A stretch of 64,000 nucleotides of DNA from Lactarius indigo (GCA_025766275.1 JAFKAC010000010.1:744001-808000), one strand, 5' to 3'. Shown: positions 21,901 through 33,956, numbered from the stretch's first letter. Notes: a model not told the origin generated them from the letters alone. Made by a program: numbers and translations.

Positions 21901-23704
21901 GAGGGGTGGGGATGTGAAACAGGTGTCAATGCATGAGGAGAACGAGTGCCCACATTGATGGGGAGAACAAGCACCCAGGGGCTCCTTGAATTGCCAGTGT
22001 GGTTTTGCCCACCCCTGGATGGATTGAAGACAAGTACACACTGTACTGGTGGTTTTTTTCATTCAAGTCTGTTGTCAGGTCTGTGTGCATGACATTGCTC
22101 TCCCTTGTCACCAAGGTGACCTTGTCTGCCTCTGCCAGCACCATTATATGCCTGCAAATGAACAGTTGTCATTGATGTCTTTGATTGTCCCCTGGAGATC
22201 CCAACTTCCCTTCATAATGGGCTATTTGCCTGGCTGGTCCCCCTTGCCACCCAGCCCCTCACCTTATAAATGCACTGTTCCTGATGAATCTGCAAACTAC
22301 TATAAGGAGGATGACTGATCCCTTCCTCAATTTTCTGGGCCTTAAGTGGGGTGTTGGAGAGGGCATTGCACTTATGTACTCCTTTTCATAATACATTGAC
22401 ACTGAAAAAGTTATAATTAACAACCAATAGACTACTTGAGTTAAGTCCTCTTTGGGTATGATGGAGACACTGCATGCACGCATGCACATAATCTTTGTAA
22501 CTCTCAAACCCACACACTCTGGCCCCACCACACTATCAATACCTATCCCCACAACTTGCTGGACCTGCCAATGAGACCACTTCAAGATGTAGGATTCAGG
22601 GTGTGAACCCAACCCATGAAGACACAACTTATACAGGATGTGCGTGGATGTGTGTGCCAACCTCAATGCTGGACAGGAAGTTGTGCTATTCCCTTCTGGG
22701 TGGTGGGAGGGGCTTAGATGGACAAGTGGGAGGTGGGAGCAGCAGAGCATAGGAGTTGGCAATACTGTGACTATGGCCATGGGATATAGCTGGGATATAA
22801 ATATATCCTTATCTCCAATATTGGGCCAATTGATCTCTATCTGCTGAATATTGCCAGCATCTAAGTTGACTATTCTTATTCTAAACTTGCAGTTGGATTT
22901 GTAGACTCCATTTACATCTCATTTTATTTAATATAAATGGATGTCTTTACAAACACTGCTGCATTAAGCTAATTAAAGCTTGTTAAGACCAAATTAATAG
23001 AGTGGGATATGTCTATATAATGTGCCCGATCATTTGCATCAGCTGATCTAACAATTAAGTTTACATGCATTCAGAAATAATAAGAGCCCTCTTAAGCAAG
23101 GGACTAACTTCTAATTGTTTGAGTGTTTTTAGTTATAATTACTCAACACATAAGGAGAGGTCTACAAATTATTCCCTCATCTCAATATAATTTGCAATAA
23201 CAATCAAGTCAACTTAGTGGTCAATTTTTTGGACATTAATCAATCCCTTAGTTGACTATAAGTAGACTCTACTTACCTGCTCCTGCCTGTTGTGTGAGGA
23301 GTCTTTGTAATTTTGCACAAGCTTCAGCACTGTGCCATATATCACAAAAATTGGGCAGTGGTTTATAATAAATTATAATGACATGATGTGATATGATGTC
23401 ACCCAAACCTTATAACTCATCTAAGAGATCATGAGTTCTTATAAACAAGTTTATAATTTGCTTGTCAGATCTGTCAGTTGCATTATAATCAATCATAAGG
23501 CCTCAGAATTTATTAAAAGGAACACACAGTATTACCAGACCAATCACCTGATTATAAATCACAATATGATTATAATATACATTATAAGAATACTGTAATT
23601 ATCTTCTTTCTTATTGTCCATCTTATCTTCCTTATCTTCCTTCTTATTCTCTTACCAATATTCAAACTATTATTATTTTTGTCTTATATTCTAATCCCCT
23701 TTTA
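21901..23704. other. Unassigned, partly AT-rich region
   Basis: No feature recognised. From about 22850 to 23700 the sequence is strongly AT-rich (many TATAAT-like words) and poor in open frames. CTTATCTTC-type short tandem repeats lie at about 23617-23650. A minus-strand frame at 22780-22259 has no motif. Confidence 0.4.
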
Positions 23705-25321
23705 TTAATCTCCCATCAAACTACACACAATGATTATTAGACACATGTGATTGTGGTGGCTTGCATGGATGCTGATGCTGTGTTGTAGGGAATGCCTAAT
23801 GAGGATTGGAGGTGATGGTGATGTGATAGCTGTGTGACCTGTGGACAGTGTCAAGGTATTGGGAGCACCATTAGCAACAGTGGCAAAAGTGACCAGAAGC
23901 TTGCAAGATGTACCTGGCCTGTGACAGGGAGAGTGTTTCCTTTCATCACGCAAGCATGCTGTGTTGTCAACCCTTGTTGACCTCAATCAGAGACCACTGT
24001 GAGGTGGTGACTACCATGCTCTGCCTATGTGCATTGACATTTGCCAGGCCTGCATGCACCCTCAATCCCACAAGAGGCTCCTTGTCCACCTGTGTGCCAT
24101 CACTCTCATCATTGTCCATAGGCAGCCATGGGTGCAATTTATGCCACTGCTCCATGACTGGGGATGTCTGTGGGTGCAGTTACATGTCAGGTTTGCACAT
24201 CTTTCTGTTATAAGGAGTCAGGAACACTGAGGGGTGTAATGCGATAATGCATGTGTTGAGCTTTGGCTCAGCATAGTTGACACTCTTGCACATGTGGCCC
24301 ATCATTGAGCCCTCAAGTGTTGGCAGTTGGGAGGGGTATTGGCGGCAGACTTGAATTGTGCAGTGTAGGTAGGTGTGATGGTGCTGGTGTAGTGAAGGTG
24401 TTGATGATGGTGGGCAGGTCAAGCTGTAAGTGAGCACAGATGATGGCATATCTGAATCCATATCTGGCTGCAGTCATTGGTGGTCTTGATCTGGGGGGAG
24501 GGTCCAGGGGGATGACTAGTCAGTAAAACTAATTTCACAGTAGGTTTAGCAAGGAGATTAAATACTGGAAATGTTTGTCTCAAGACCCAGTCAACATGTG
24601 TGTCCCAAGAGATGAGGCCATGAACAGTATAGCTCTGGGAGGGTGTCAATGGCAAAGTGATGGGCTTACATTGTATCATGTGCTCTGAGTGGAGCACAGG
24701 GATTCAGAAGGTAGCTTGGATAAGATGCTGGATGCCAGACCATTGATGGGAGGAGTTAACATTGATGGTGAGGCTGGAGAAGAGGAAGGGAGTGTGAATG
24801 GTGGTCTAATTAAAGTAATAAGAGCAAGAGAACAGACATGACTCAGACATCTCAATTCCAACTTTCTGATCATGTGCTGTTGCCAGAAAGAAATCAATTG
24901 TTGTTGATTCAAAAATATAGGGACATTGTAGGGAAAGAAGAACATGAATGTATCTATGCTAGTATCATTTCTTGGTAATTTTCCTCTTCAGCTTGTGAGT
25001 GGTGGGCTTGTTAGTCCACACCACATTCTGCAGCTCATTAGCCTCTGCAACTTTCTTGGGCCCAGGCTGCTCCATCTGGCCAGAAGATGGGGCAGGGGAT
25101 GGGCCATGAGGGACTGTCAATGGTAGTGGGTTGGGTTGAATTGCTGGAGAGTGAACTTTCACTTGGCCAAGACAACCAACTAGGTCTTTGATGTCCAAGT
25201 CATTGGCATAGCTGTTGCCCATGCTAGGCCCTAAATTATCTGAGGATGATGACTCTGTAGAATCTGGATCCTTCCTGAAGAGTACCTTGTTGTACCAGGA
25301 AAGTAGGTCTTTGTGATGCAT
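23705..25321 (-). pseudogene. Possible multi-exon coding remnants
   Basis: Successive minus-strand frames look mildly protein-like: 25321-24965 (starts MHHKDLLSWYNKVLFRKDPD, then acidic/serine stretch, proline-rich part and basic end KLKRKITKK), 24945-24676, 24697-24419 and 24155-23967. No domain is recognised. The 25321-24965 block, with a basic lysine-rich C-terminus, is the most convincing. Exon joins cannot be established, and these may be unrelated pieces or chance frames. Confidence 0.25.
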
Positions 25322-25368
25322 AGCAGGAAAACTAAGGATAGCACATTCATGGCAGTTAAAGCACTGCC

Positions 25369-26387
25369 TGTCACACCTCTACAGGGGTGTGGTCTTCTGT
25401 AATGGCTTCCTGTTACATGGCAGATGACAGCCAAGTTGGATTGGCACTGAGTGCAATGACTCCTAAGGTCTTCTGTAACAGCCCCTGTACTGAGGTAGCT
25501 GAGTCTAAGTCCAAGAGTTGGAGTTGGTTGGCAATAGACAAGTGCAAAGGCCTAGGTCCAAAGGTTATGTGCCACTGGGCTGACCAGTGAGGCAGGAAGA
25601 AGATGAGAGTGAAGTCAAGGAAAAGCCTGCTGCAAGCCTACCACTTACTCATTTACTGACAACAATCACCTGCTCATGCTGACAATCACCTGCTCACACT
25701 GACAATCACCTGCTCACACCAACAAACAACTGACAATGACTTTGGAATACAACCATGGCCATATATAAACCCCTGCTAAAGCTGCCCCAGAGATTATCTT
25801 ATCTTTTTCTTCTCCTCCTCCTTTTACCTTCTCTTATATGCATATCATGAGATCTTCCTGTGTCTGAATAATCACGCTTGGTTCCTGTTCTGTTCCTGTT
25901 TAAGCTTAAGTGTTGCCCACCATAACTCAGTGGGCTTCCACCTGCACAGAGGCTGAGGAGAATGACCCAAAGGGGATAAGGGTCAAGGGTCAAGGTTTCA
26001 GGGTCAAGGGCTTGAGTGCTAAAGGGACTAAGGAACTCAAGGAGACAATGGGGGATATAACACAGATAGTTGATTAAGCCAAAGCTAAGGAGCTAAGGTG
26101 TACTACAGGGGTCCTTATATAGTACAGGATTGCACCTGAGTGTGTAATGCTACCGGTTGCTATAGATAGGACAAAGTGCCAGCAAGACAATGTACCAGCA
26201 AAGCAAAGTGCCAGTGAGATGCCAGCAAGTCAAAAGAACAAAAGGTAAAAATAGCACAGAAGGTGCTAGAACAATCAGATAAAGGAGAAGCATGGGTTCA
26301 AGAAGGTAACTAGTAAGAGATGGAACAGAGATGGATCAGATGAGATAAGGCTTGAAAAAGGAAAAGATAGTAGGGGAGTTCATGACA
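25369..26387 (-). repeat. Solo LTR, family LTR-H (long form)
   Basis: Flanked by the perfect duplication CTGCC (25364-25368 and 26388-26392), with TGTCA...TGACA ends. It matches the 731-bp LTR-H at 51291-52021 in opposite orientation over both ends (for example TCAGCCTCTGTGCAGG and CTATAAGG-type promoter words). It is about 290 bp longer because of extra sequence near 25605-25940, which includes a short minisatellite. Confidence 0.8.
25655..25718. repeat. Minisatellite of about 20 bp, three units
   Basis: CTGACAATCACCTGCTCACA occurs twice exactly in tandem (25679-25718), preceded by a variant unit. It lies inside the extra segment of the long LTR-H. Confidence 0.7.
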
Positions 26388-26684
26388 CTGCCCCCATGGA
26401 ATGTGGCTTGGCCCCAAAGTCCTCTCTGAAAAAGATTGGTCTGGGCTGCACACATATGTGAGCTACACTATCAAGTTAGCAAAGGAAGACACTAGATCCA
26501 GATGCTCATTATTTACCAGGGTGGCTGCCATTGCAATCATTCCTGGAGTGGCCAGATCAATGCCCCGGATCACTCCCTTTGTCAAGTGTTTTGCACTGGC
26601 CTCACCATCAATTGATGAGGGCCCATAAAAAATGAGTTTAAGGAACTAAAAAAAACATGTCAGTGGTTTATATAGCTATGAAAC

Positions 26685-27299
26685 TCAGAACATTGTATGC
26701 ACTTTTACAAGTGTCATAGACCAGTATGGGCGGTGGCTGCTGACATCATAGTCAGGGAAAATGAGCCATGGAAAGGGCACATATGTCATGCCAGGTTTTG
26801 TTGGGCTTCCAAGGTACTTTTGAAGCTCCAGAGAAGTCATGTGATCAGAGTTCCTGGCAAACAGAGCTAAGCTGAGGTTGAGGCCATTGAAGAAACAGGG
26901 CACATAGGTGTGCACTGCATGTGCTAAATTTGCACATTCTTGATCCAATTGCTTTAGAAACTACACCACAGCAAATTAATCAGATGTGCCAGGAGAAAAT
27001 TTGAAAACTTACAATGTTCTTGAATGTCATGCTTTGATCAGGGTCCACAAGTGCCAGCTGGAGATGTGGCTGTACAACTTGGCAATTACACCATGCACTT
27101 CAGAACCACCAGCAGGATCATTGTAGCATGAGGGATTAAGTGGGTTAAGGTGTTCAGGGAAAGGGATTCTGAGCATGTTTTTTTTGACCCAGAGCTCGCT
27201 GACTATGGAAAACCTACTACCCCTGGCAAGCAATATCTCCCTTGACTCCCCCTCCAATGACCCCCTTGCAGCTCTTGATGTTTTTGTGGACTTGTTCAC
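26685..27299 (-). pseudogene. Spliced host-like gene remnant
   Basis: The minus strand reads QLALVDPDQSMTFKNI (27060-27013), then an intron-like segment (GTAAGT...GTGTAG, about 27012-26961, with CTGATTAAT as a branch-point candidate). It then continues in frame as FLKQLDQECANLAHAVHTYV and LFARNSDHMTSLELQKYLGS...PFPWLIFPDYDVSSH to 26685. The clean splice junction and natural composition argue for a real gene. The upstream part (27299-27061) is in another frame, suggesting a frameshift or a further intron. Family not recognised. Confidence 0.45.
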
Positions 27300-27329
27300 C
27301 TCTTCCAGTTCTTCATAGTTTATTCTTAG

Positions 27330-27917
27330 TGTTATGATTTCTTTGTTTTTGGACTCATTCTTTCTTTACCTTGATATTCCTTCCATGATACTATATGAGC
27401 CCTGTACAATTATGTGGACAATATGTGTACCCGGTTCCTATCATGTGCCTTGCTTATCGATGATCTCTTCTGATAAAGCTTGACATGTGCTAGTTTCCAT
27501 CTTGTTTCTACTCATGTGCAAGCCTGCGTGATTTGCCTTTGTTCTATTTGTGACCTTGCCTTGTTCCCTTCACATACTTCCCTTTGTCTCTTGATCTGGC
27601 AATGGTGCCATCTATTTGTAGGAGCCATACGAGTATCCTCTATTTAAACCTAGTTCTATCTAGCTTGTACAGTAGACTAGACTTCTTGTGTAATAACTAC
27701 ACTTGTCTAACAATGGACACCTTTGTGCTCTCCCTGTCTCATGATTCCCCATCTTTGCTAGGTCTTCATGCCTTAGCATCCCCTCTACAATCTAAGTGAC
27801 TTGCATCCTTGTGATCCTTGCGCATCACTCTACTGAAGTCAAGCCATTGAGCTTGTACTACTGCATATCAACTGACTTGGTATAGGTCATACCTAATGCC
27901 CCTGTAGTGGCGTTACA
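27330..27917 (+). repeat. LTR-C, 5' LTR of gypsy G2
   Basis: 588 bp from TGTTATGATTTC to GGCGTTACA, similar along its length to the solo LTR-C at 52194-52776. A TATA-like CTATTTAAACC lies near 27640. It is directly followed by gag-like coding sequence, so I interpret it as a 5' LTR. Flanks are CTTAG and, on the inner side, TTAAG. Confidence 0.75.
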
Positions 27918-28818
27918 TTAAGTCTAGTCTCCTTGCACATCGTGGCTCTCACCAGCCGAAGCTGAACCAAGTTTGTCCAGGAATTCCTGGAATGACACCC
28001 CCACAACAACCTTTAATCTTCAGTCAAAGGAACCACTGTCTGGAGAAACACCCCTCACGACAAGGGATACTACATCTTTGACCCCAACAAGAACACTTAT
28101 GACCCCATCAAATACATTAAAGACCAACATATTTGGGCTTACATCGCCTACTCCGACAGAAAGCAAGCCTGGTATTCTATTAAACTGGTACCACAATCCC
28201 TCAGACTAGGACCAGGAAAAGGAAACATCCAAGCAATCAACACTGATTCCAACATTGAAGAACCTGACACCAACTTGGAAGACAAAAACAATCCAGCACA
28301 TACCCCTACCATTACAAGACCAGTTGACTTCATGTCGTATGCCAACATGTCCACCACACAACTCTCAACCACCCTCACCAGCACCACAGGAGGACAACCC
28401 ACTGCAAGTTCATCAGTGGTGGTGCATCCTTCAGGTAGTGGAGGACATTCTTTGGGAGGAAGTATGCTGACAGGCAGAAGTGGCCCTTCAGGAGGTGCAG
28501 GAGGAAATCCTGGAGGCAGTGCACCTGGAGGTGGAGGCAGTGTGCCTGAATGTGGAGGTGGTGTGCCTGGAGGTGGAGGTGGTGTGCCTGGAGGTGGAGG
28601 CAGTGCTGGAGGCGTTGCTGCTGCAGCCAGTGGACCCCCACCCCCAAATGGATGACTTGGAGGAAACCCCCCTCCAGAATTCACCAGAGATTGAGAAACC
28701 AGCCAAGCCTTTCTCAATGCTTTTGCCCTCTACTGAGGAATGAACCTGCACGTCCAACAGCTAGTGCTCCCCTATTCGTGAGCCATGACCCTGCTATCCT
28801 ACATCTGAGGACCATTGG
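27918..28818 (+). pseudogene. Gag of gypsy G2, truncated by element E
   Basis: One plus-strand frame reads YYIFDPNKNTYDPIKYIKDQ (about 28066-28125), then SYANMSTTQLSTTLTS, then a glycine/proline-rich linker (28430-28655, repeats of PGGGGSVP type). After that comes the conserved capsid start TSQAFLNAFALY-stop-GMNLHVQQ and TLLSYI-stop-GPLV. All late stops are TGA where gypsy Gag normally has arginine (YRGMN, YSRAM, YIRGP). The frame is cut exactly at 28818 by the LTR of element E. Confidence 0.7.
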
Positions 28819-29241
28819 TGTAATGCCATCATGACATCAGCTTGACTTGAGCTCAATTGATATGGCAGCACGACTCAGCTAGATACAATGCACAAAGGCA
28901 ACTTGGGATGCTCACAGACACCCAGCCAAAAGGCAGTATAAGAAAGACAGAGATGGCTTTGCAAAGAAAGAAGAGAAAGGATAAACAAGTGATGATTCAA
29001 GAAGACCAAGATGGTGTATCTTGGTCTTTGCAGAGTATCCTAAATATAAGTAAAGACAGGCTTTGAAGTGCCACCTGAAGGTGTCCACAAGTTGTGTAAA
29101 CAGAGAAAACCCTAGTACTACTACTACCAGTATTAGGGTTGAGTCATACCTTATCATACAGTGAGTAAGAGTCCATGACAAATTAATCCCTACCATGCGT
29201 GCCATATCATAAGTGGTAAGGGTTCACATCGAAATGTAACA
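28819..29241 (-). repeat. 3' LTR of gypsy E (LTR-G relative)
   Basis: 423 bp, TGTAATGCC...ATGTAACA on the plus strand. On the minus strand it starts TGTTACATTTCG directly after a polypurine tract. It shares the CATCTTGGTCTTCTT block and CACTTCAAAGCCTGT with LTR-G copies. Outer flank ATTGG (28814-28818). Confidence 0.75.
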
Positions 29242-29255
29242 CTACCCCCTTTTCA
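29242..29255 (-). promoter_or_regulatory. Polypurine tract of gypsy E
   Basis: On the minus strand GAAAAGGGGGTAG abuts the LTR, the same string as in G7 (GAAAAGGGGGTGA). Confidence 0.65.
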
Positions 29256-29272
29256 GTGTGAGACTCCCAGGC

Positions 29273-30280
29273 TCACTGGAAGTCACAAGATGGGCATGTG
29301 CGCTGTTCGTCTTCAATGTGCTTGAAGACATTGGCCCTCTCAAAACGATAAATGCAGTCCATCTTGTCATCTCTCGCTGAGAGTGCCATTGCCTTGAGTT
29401 GGTGAATACGTGCAGCCAATTGCTCTTCCTCATATGCCGCCACTCGATAGTGCATCACTTCCATGACCAGGGATTCGTCCCCAATGTGGTTGAGCGCATG
29501 GTCTGTAATCTTGTCAGCAGCAAGGATGATGAGATCCTTGTGAGCGATGTGGGCGTGTCTCGCAGCCGGCAGCATCGGATGGGCATACAGTGGTTTGCCA
29601 TAGAGGTGGGGAGAACCTGGGATGACCCTGAGTATGAAGGGGTTCACACCTGATATGATTTGAACGTGACTAGCGTTCATCTCTACTCCCTTGGGTCTGG
29701 TGATGGGGAAGTGAATATAATGGGGCTGTTGATTCGCCCAGAACCCTTCAGGCACAAGGACCTGCACAGGGTCTTGCTTGCAGGAGATGGGGGTATGTAG
29801 TGCGACACTGGGCAGTTGCACATGTCCTTGTGACATGTCAGTTCTGTCAGTGTGGACAAGCCATGGGGTGATTCAGGGATTAGTAGGGTGGCTATGAATT
29901 CAAAGGAGGGGGTGTCTGACTGGGTAGTAATCTCCATCCTCATAGTGAGCTTTGTCATCCAGCAGTGTTGCTTGCGCTGCCACAGCTCGCTCAATCTCTT
30001 CTGCACTAACTGCAACTGTTCATCAGCCCACTCCCTTGCCACTCTCCACCAGTCCTCCGCCGCTTTGTCTTCCAGTAGGGTCTTTGAGGGCCTGCTTGGC
30101 AGGGAAAATTCCCCATGTGCCAACAAGGTCATCACCTGGGGGAATGACTGTGATGGGCTCACAATTGCCATTGTCATCTCTGAAGATGTGAGTGATGGCA
30201 TGCTTGATGTCTGGCTGCTGTGTCAGGTCAGGGAACCTCTGTAGGACAGTAGCCCATTCTTGAGCAGTGATATACCCAGC
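29273..30280 (-). pseudogene. ORF3 region of gypsy E (C-terminal extension of pol)
   Basis: This lies downstream of the chromodomain and upstream of the polypurine tract. Reading starts in the pol frame (AGYITAQEWATVLQRFPDLT after a TGA). It shifts to a second frame (EDWWRVAREWADEQLQLVQK, TPSFEFIATLLIPE) and then a third (29836-29273). That last block holds the conserved core VPEGFWANQQPHYIHFPI, SHVQIISGVNPFILRVI, and a coiled-coil-like end EEEQLAARIHQLKAM...YRFERANVFKHIEDE. Each part aligns with G7 (IPEGFRVSRGPDYILFPI; YRLERANLLVHMEDE). Two frameshifts and a TGA inactivate it. Confidence 0.6.
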
Positions 30281-31253
30281 TCACATGTCACTAGGTGTGT
30301 ACAGAGTGAGCTGGACCTGTGGAACCACGGTTTCTTTGTCATCTTGGACGATGGCAGCAGCATCTTGTGCAACTTGGTCAAGGAGGATCACTGTGGTGAC
30401 ATGTCTGAGAGGAGAAGTGGGCATTGATGTGTGAGAGGAGCAGATGTAGAGGGGATACTCTCCCTGGTCATTAATGGGTTGGCTTTTTAAGTGTTGTGTC
30501 AGTGTCTGGCCCACTTGATACAAGGCTATCACTTCTGGAGCAAAAACATCATCCTTATCGACCCACTGATTCTCCAAGTCTGGGTACCCCTTCCATTTGA
30601 TGAGGTATTGGAGTTTCTTGCACCGGCTGAAATGCCAGGAGTTGAGAATGGCCTTAACTTCATACTCCTCCTCTCCCTCTATCAGATCAGGTGGTGGATG
30701 AGGGAAATTTTCTCCATGAAGGGCCATACTTTTGTATGGCATGAGAAGATCTGTGTGGAACACCAGGTGGATGCTTCACTGTGTGGGAAGTTTAAGGTGA
30801 TAATTGTAAGGGGACATCACCTGGACAACCTTGAATGGGCCATGGCATCGCACTGCTAATTTGGCCGTAGGTTGATTGGTTCGGAGGTATTTGCCCTCCA
30901 ACCATACCTGGTCGCTGACTTGATATTGGGGTGTGTCCTTATGCTTTATCCAGCTCTCCTGTGCCTTTTTGATAAGGTCTTGCACCAGTTGTCACACTTC
31001 TTTCAACTGTGTCAGCCTTGTGATTACGTTGGGGATAGGGGATGGCTTATCTGTCCAATCTGCAGTTGGATTGTATCCCATGAGAAGCATAAATGGTGAC
31101 TGCTTTGTATGTTCATGGGGCCAATTATTATGAGTGAATTTGGCTATTGGAAGATATGCCACCCAGTTATCTTGGTGCTCATTGGCCCAAAAGTGTAGGT
31201 ACTGTTCTAGCCACTGATTCGTGTGTTCTGACTGCCCATTGGTGCATGGGTGA
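30281..31253 (-). pseudogene. Gypsy E pol: integrase end, GPY/F and chromodomain
   Basis: Fragments on the minus strand: integrase core end (TNQWLEQYLHFWANEHQDNW-like, about 31230-31160); then AQESWIKHKDTPQYQVSDQV and LAVRCHGPFKVVQVMSPYNY (30985-30776). MFHTDLLMPYKSMALHGENF leads into the chromodomain (EEEYEVKAILNSW...LQYLIKWKGYPDLENQWVDK, about 30665-30525). A TGA occurs in KEV-stop-QLVQDLIKKA at the same site as a TGA in G7. The element is cut at 31253/31254 by LTR-E, so RT and RNase H are missing. Confidence 0.72.
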
Positions 31254-31820
31254 TGTTATGCTTGTACGAGTGTAGTGTCCGACTTGGACGGTTCTGTGGG
31301 AACACAATGCCCCAAATTGTCAGCCAACTTATGGGGAAGGGCAAATACAGCCAAAGCGTCCCCTAGTCGATAAAGGTATTGACAGCCTTCTATCAGACAG
31401 AAGTACTGAGAGGCAAAAATGGCAGATAAGAGGGGAAAAGGGGAGAGGGTGAGCAAACAGCCCAAAGGGGTGGCAGGCAGCCAACACAGCTCAAAAGATA
31501 GAGGGAAGACAGTAGACAACCAGTACAATTCCACAAGATCTCAAGCTGGAGAACTAGGGGATACAAGCTACCCTACTTATACTCCAGCTATTGTAAGGTT
31601 CAAACTCAGAAACCCTAATACAACGATCCTAGGGTGAGTAATCGTACAGTAAGAGTGTCAGCAGGAATGTGTAAGTATCAGTCAGCATACAGTCAGTCAA
31701 CCAATCAGAACCAAGCATCAGTCATCCTTATCGTAACAGTGTAATCGTCTATGAGTAATCCACAGCCCGTATCAGTCATCAGGTACCAAACATTAGTCAG
31801 CCAGGCACAAGCTCATCTGC
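31254..31820 (-). repeat. Truncated LTR-E
   Basis: Highly similar to the reverse complement of the 808-bp LTR-E at 53376-54183, starting at its TGTTATGCTTGTACG end and stopping abruptly at CATCTG (31820), where homology is lost. It interrupts the integrase of gypsy E after GGTGA. Confidence 0.75.
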
Positions 31821-31830
31821 TGTCAATATG

Positions 31831-32001
31831 GATCACAGCCCCATCTACCAGGACCAGGTTGCTCCTGTATTAGAGCAGGAGAGTCTTTTGTTGAGCACTG
31901 CCAAAAAGAACAAGAAGGCTGCTCAGGGGGCACAGGTTGCTTATGTGAGAATTAGTACCAGAAAGATGAGGAGTGGTACTTCAAGGGCTCGGGGATAGTT
32001 T
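31831..32001 (+). other. Small ORF of about 56 codons at the LTR-E breakpoint
   Basis: ATG 31831 to TAG 32001 encodes a short basic product with KKNKKAAQG and ISTRKMRSGTSRARG. Too short to classify; it may be an exon or chance. It begins immediately where LTR-E homology ends. Confidence 0.25.
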
Positions 32002-32297
32002 AGATGTTGTCTTGTTTTAGCCCTTTTGTTTTTAAAAAAATACATTGACTTTCACTTGCACTCCCAAGGGCAGCGGCTAATTCAATGCACTAACTACTAA
32101 GCCTCAGGTGCGTAAGCCTTATTTGGGGCAATGACTTCAGTTTTGCAGAAGTAAATATTGAGTGACTGTGGGGGATAACTGGAGCCTCAATGGGGCTTGA
32201 TTCTGCTGAAGCAACGTTGCCATTGCAAAGCAATGTCTGAGAATTCTGCTGATGGTCTATATTAGAGTATTCCTGGTCTTAGGTAGTGTTGGTCTGT

Positions 32298-32371
32298 TGG
32301 CCTAGTGGAACTGTTTTGAAGCATTCATTACATTAGCAACTATATTAGTAGTGAGGACAGGTGTTCAAATC
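32298..32371 (+). other. tRNA-like A box and B box (possible SINE head)
   Basis: TGGCCTAGTGG (32298-32308) fits the pol III A-box consensus fully. GTTCAAATC (32363-32371) fits the B box with one mismatch. The spacing resembles class II tRNAs (Leu or Ser). No acceptor stem can be paired, so this is not a functional tRNA gene. Confidence 0.3.
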
Positions 32372-32892
32372 TATGTTAGGGCAGTTTATATTCTATTACA
32401 AATGTATTACTGGAACAATTAGCAACTGTAAGATTGGTGGAGAATGATAATGAGCTAATAGAGAACAAATTCAAATGACAATGAGCTAGAGGTGTAATAA
32501 AGTATGAATGATAAATGTAATCGATGCAACAGATTGTAATTTTTCTGATCGGTTCTCCCCCTGATTATAATAGATGGTACCTGATAATCGTATTATGTGT
32601 TTAACTGTAAGTGGTATTGCTATTGCCATTATAACTCTGATTATCAGTTAATTGTAAGCACTATTAAAATCTTGGTTATAATTGTCATTATCAGAATTTC
32701 ACAACTGGTTTGTAATGATTATAATGCACACATTCGATTACATCAAATTACAACATTATAATCTATCATAAGCACCCTTCCCAATTTTGCAACAAATGAG
32801 ACACTCATTGTCCTTATAAGTCTTTATTACTACTATACTTGGGCTAAATGCACCCTTTTATAGCAGGTGTCTCACTTGCCTTTTATATCCTT

Positions 32893-33030
32893 GTTTCTTC
32901 TCACACCTACTGTGGATAGCTGTGCACATTTTCTCCTTTTTCCTGTGCCTGCTGTGGATTGCTGTACTTTCTTCTCACACTTGCTGTGGATTGTTGTGTT
33001 ACTTCTCATGCTTGCTGCGAATTGTGACAT
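32893..33030. repeat. Degenerate tandem repeat of about 40 bp
   Basis: Four imperfect units built on CTTCTCACACTTGCTGTGGATTGTTGTG-type sequence (CTGTGGAT or CTGCGAAT each time). No function evident. Confidence 0.6.
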
Positions 33031-33324
33031 TTGTTTTTTCCACACAAACAAACCCTTTTGTATAAGTTGTGGCCCTAAGTAGCTTGTATCCTTAGACTCA
33101 ACTTCTTTACCATCACAGTATACATTGTTTTCCCATTCCCTTGGGGTAACTCTTTGCTGAACCATTGAACCTCTTGAACCCTTGAACTCCACTCACATCT
33201 TGAGTATTGTGTCATACTCTGAGATCCTTGTTAACCACTTAAACCTTGCCACTACCAGCAGAACTCTTGCTCATTGACATAGAAAGACCAGACTTGCTCA
33301 CACCAAGCTGAACATTCCTATTGT

Positions 33325-33720
33325 AACATTACAAGGTCTGTGATGAAATCCATTGTAATGGTTCCCCATATTTCTTTGGGTATTGCATTTGGTTGTAATG
33401 GTACTTGGGTACATGGTTTAATTTTAGTGGCTTGACATGTGGTGCATCTATCAACATAGGTTTTAACAAATGTTGATATTCCTGGCTACCAGAAATCCTG
33501 AGATATTAATTCATAGGTCTTCCATCATCCTGGGTGTCCTGTGGCAATGTGATCATGGTATGTTTTGACAATATCTCTCCATAGGTCATCATTCTTTGGG
33601 ACATAGACTTGTCCTTTGAACAGGATGATGCCATCTTCTAGGTTCCATTTCTCTAGGCCTTTGGCTAGGGATCAAGGGCCATTCTTTTAGAGGGATTCTA
33701 GGGCCATACTGACTTCCTTG
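33325..33720 (-). pseudogene. G3 integrase N-terminal remnant
   Basis: Minus-strand pieces resemble the H2C2 zinc-binding region and the start of the catalytic core (MDFITDL). Homology stops near 33325 without an LTR. Confidence 0.5.
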
Positions 33721-33956
33721 TCATAAGTTTGTGTGTCTCAGATGCATTGTTGGAGGGTGGTGTCTCCTTGCATGGTAACTGCAGTTCTTTGTACTGTGTT
33801 AATGGAGAAATATTTTGTATTCAGGAGTACTCGTTTTTCATCTTCATCTGCTATCCCCTTTTTATGGTCTGGACACCGAGACAGCATGTCAGATTTATTC
33901 TGTGTGCCAGGTTTGTGGATGATGATGAACTGGAAGTGAGAGAGGAATAAGGCCCA

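Larger units (their letters stand above)
32002..33324. other. Unassigned, AT-rich spacer
   Basis: Between truncated LTR-E and truncated G3. It contains a tRNA-promoter-like sequence near 32298-32371, an AT-rich stretch with many ATTATAAT words (32450-32830), and a degenerate tandem repeat at 32893-33030. No protein motif was seen. Confidence 0.4.

Noticed and set aside
21926..22144. Walker A-like GVGKTT string on the minus strand
   Set aside because: The glycine spacing is not G-x4-G-K-T, no Walker B or other NTPase motif follows, and the frame is short.
28430..28655. Glycine-rich minisatellite or silk/elastin-like gene
   Set aside because: It is the Gly/Pro-rich linker inside G2 gag, with matching linkers in G4 and G6; the complementary-strand Ala/Pro frame is a shadow.
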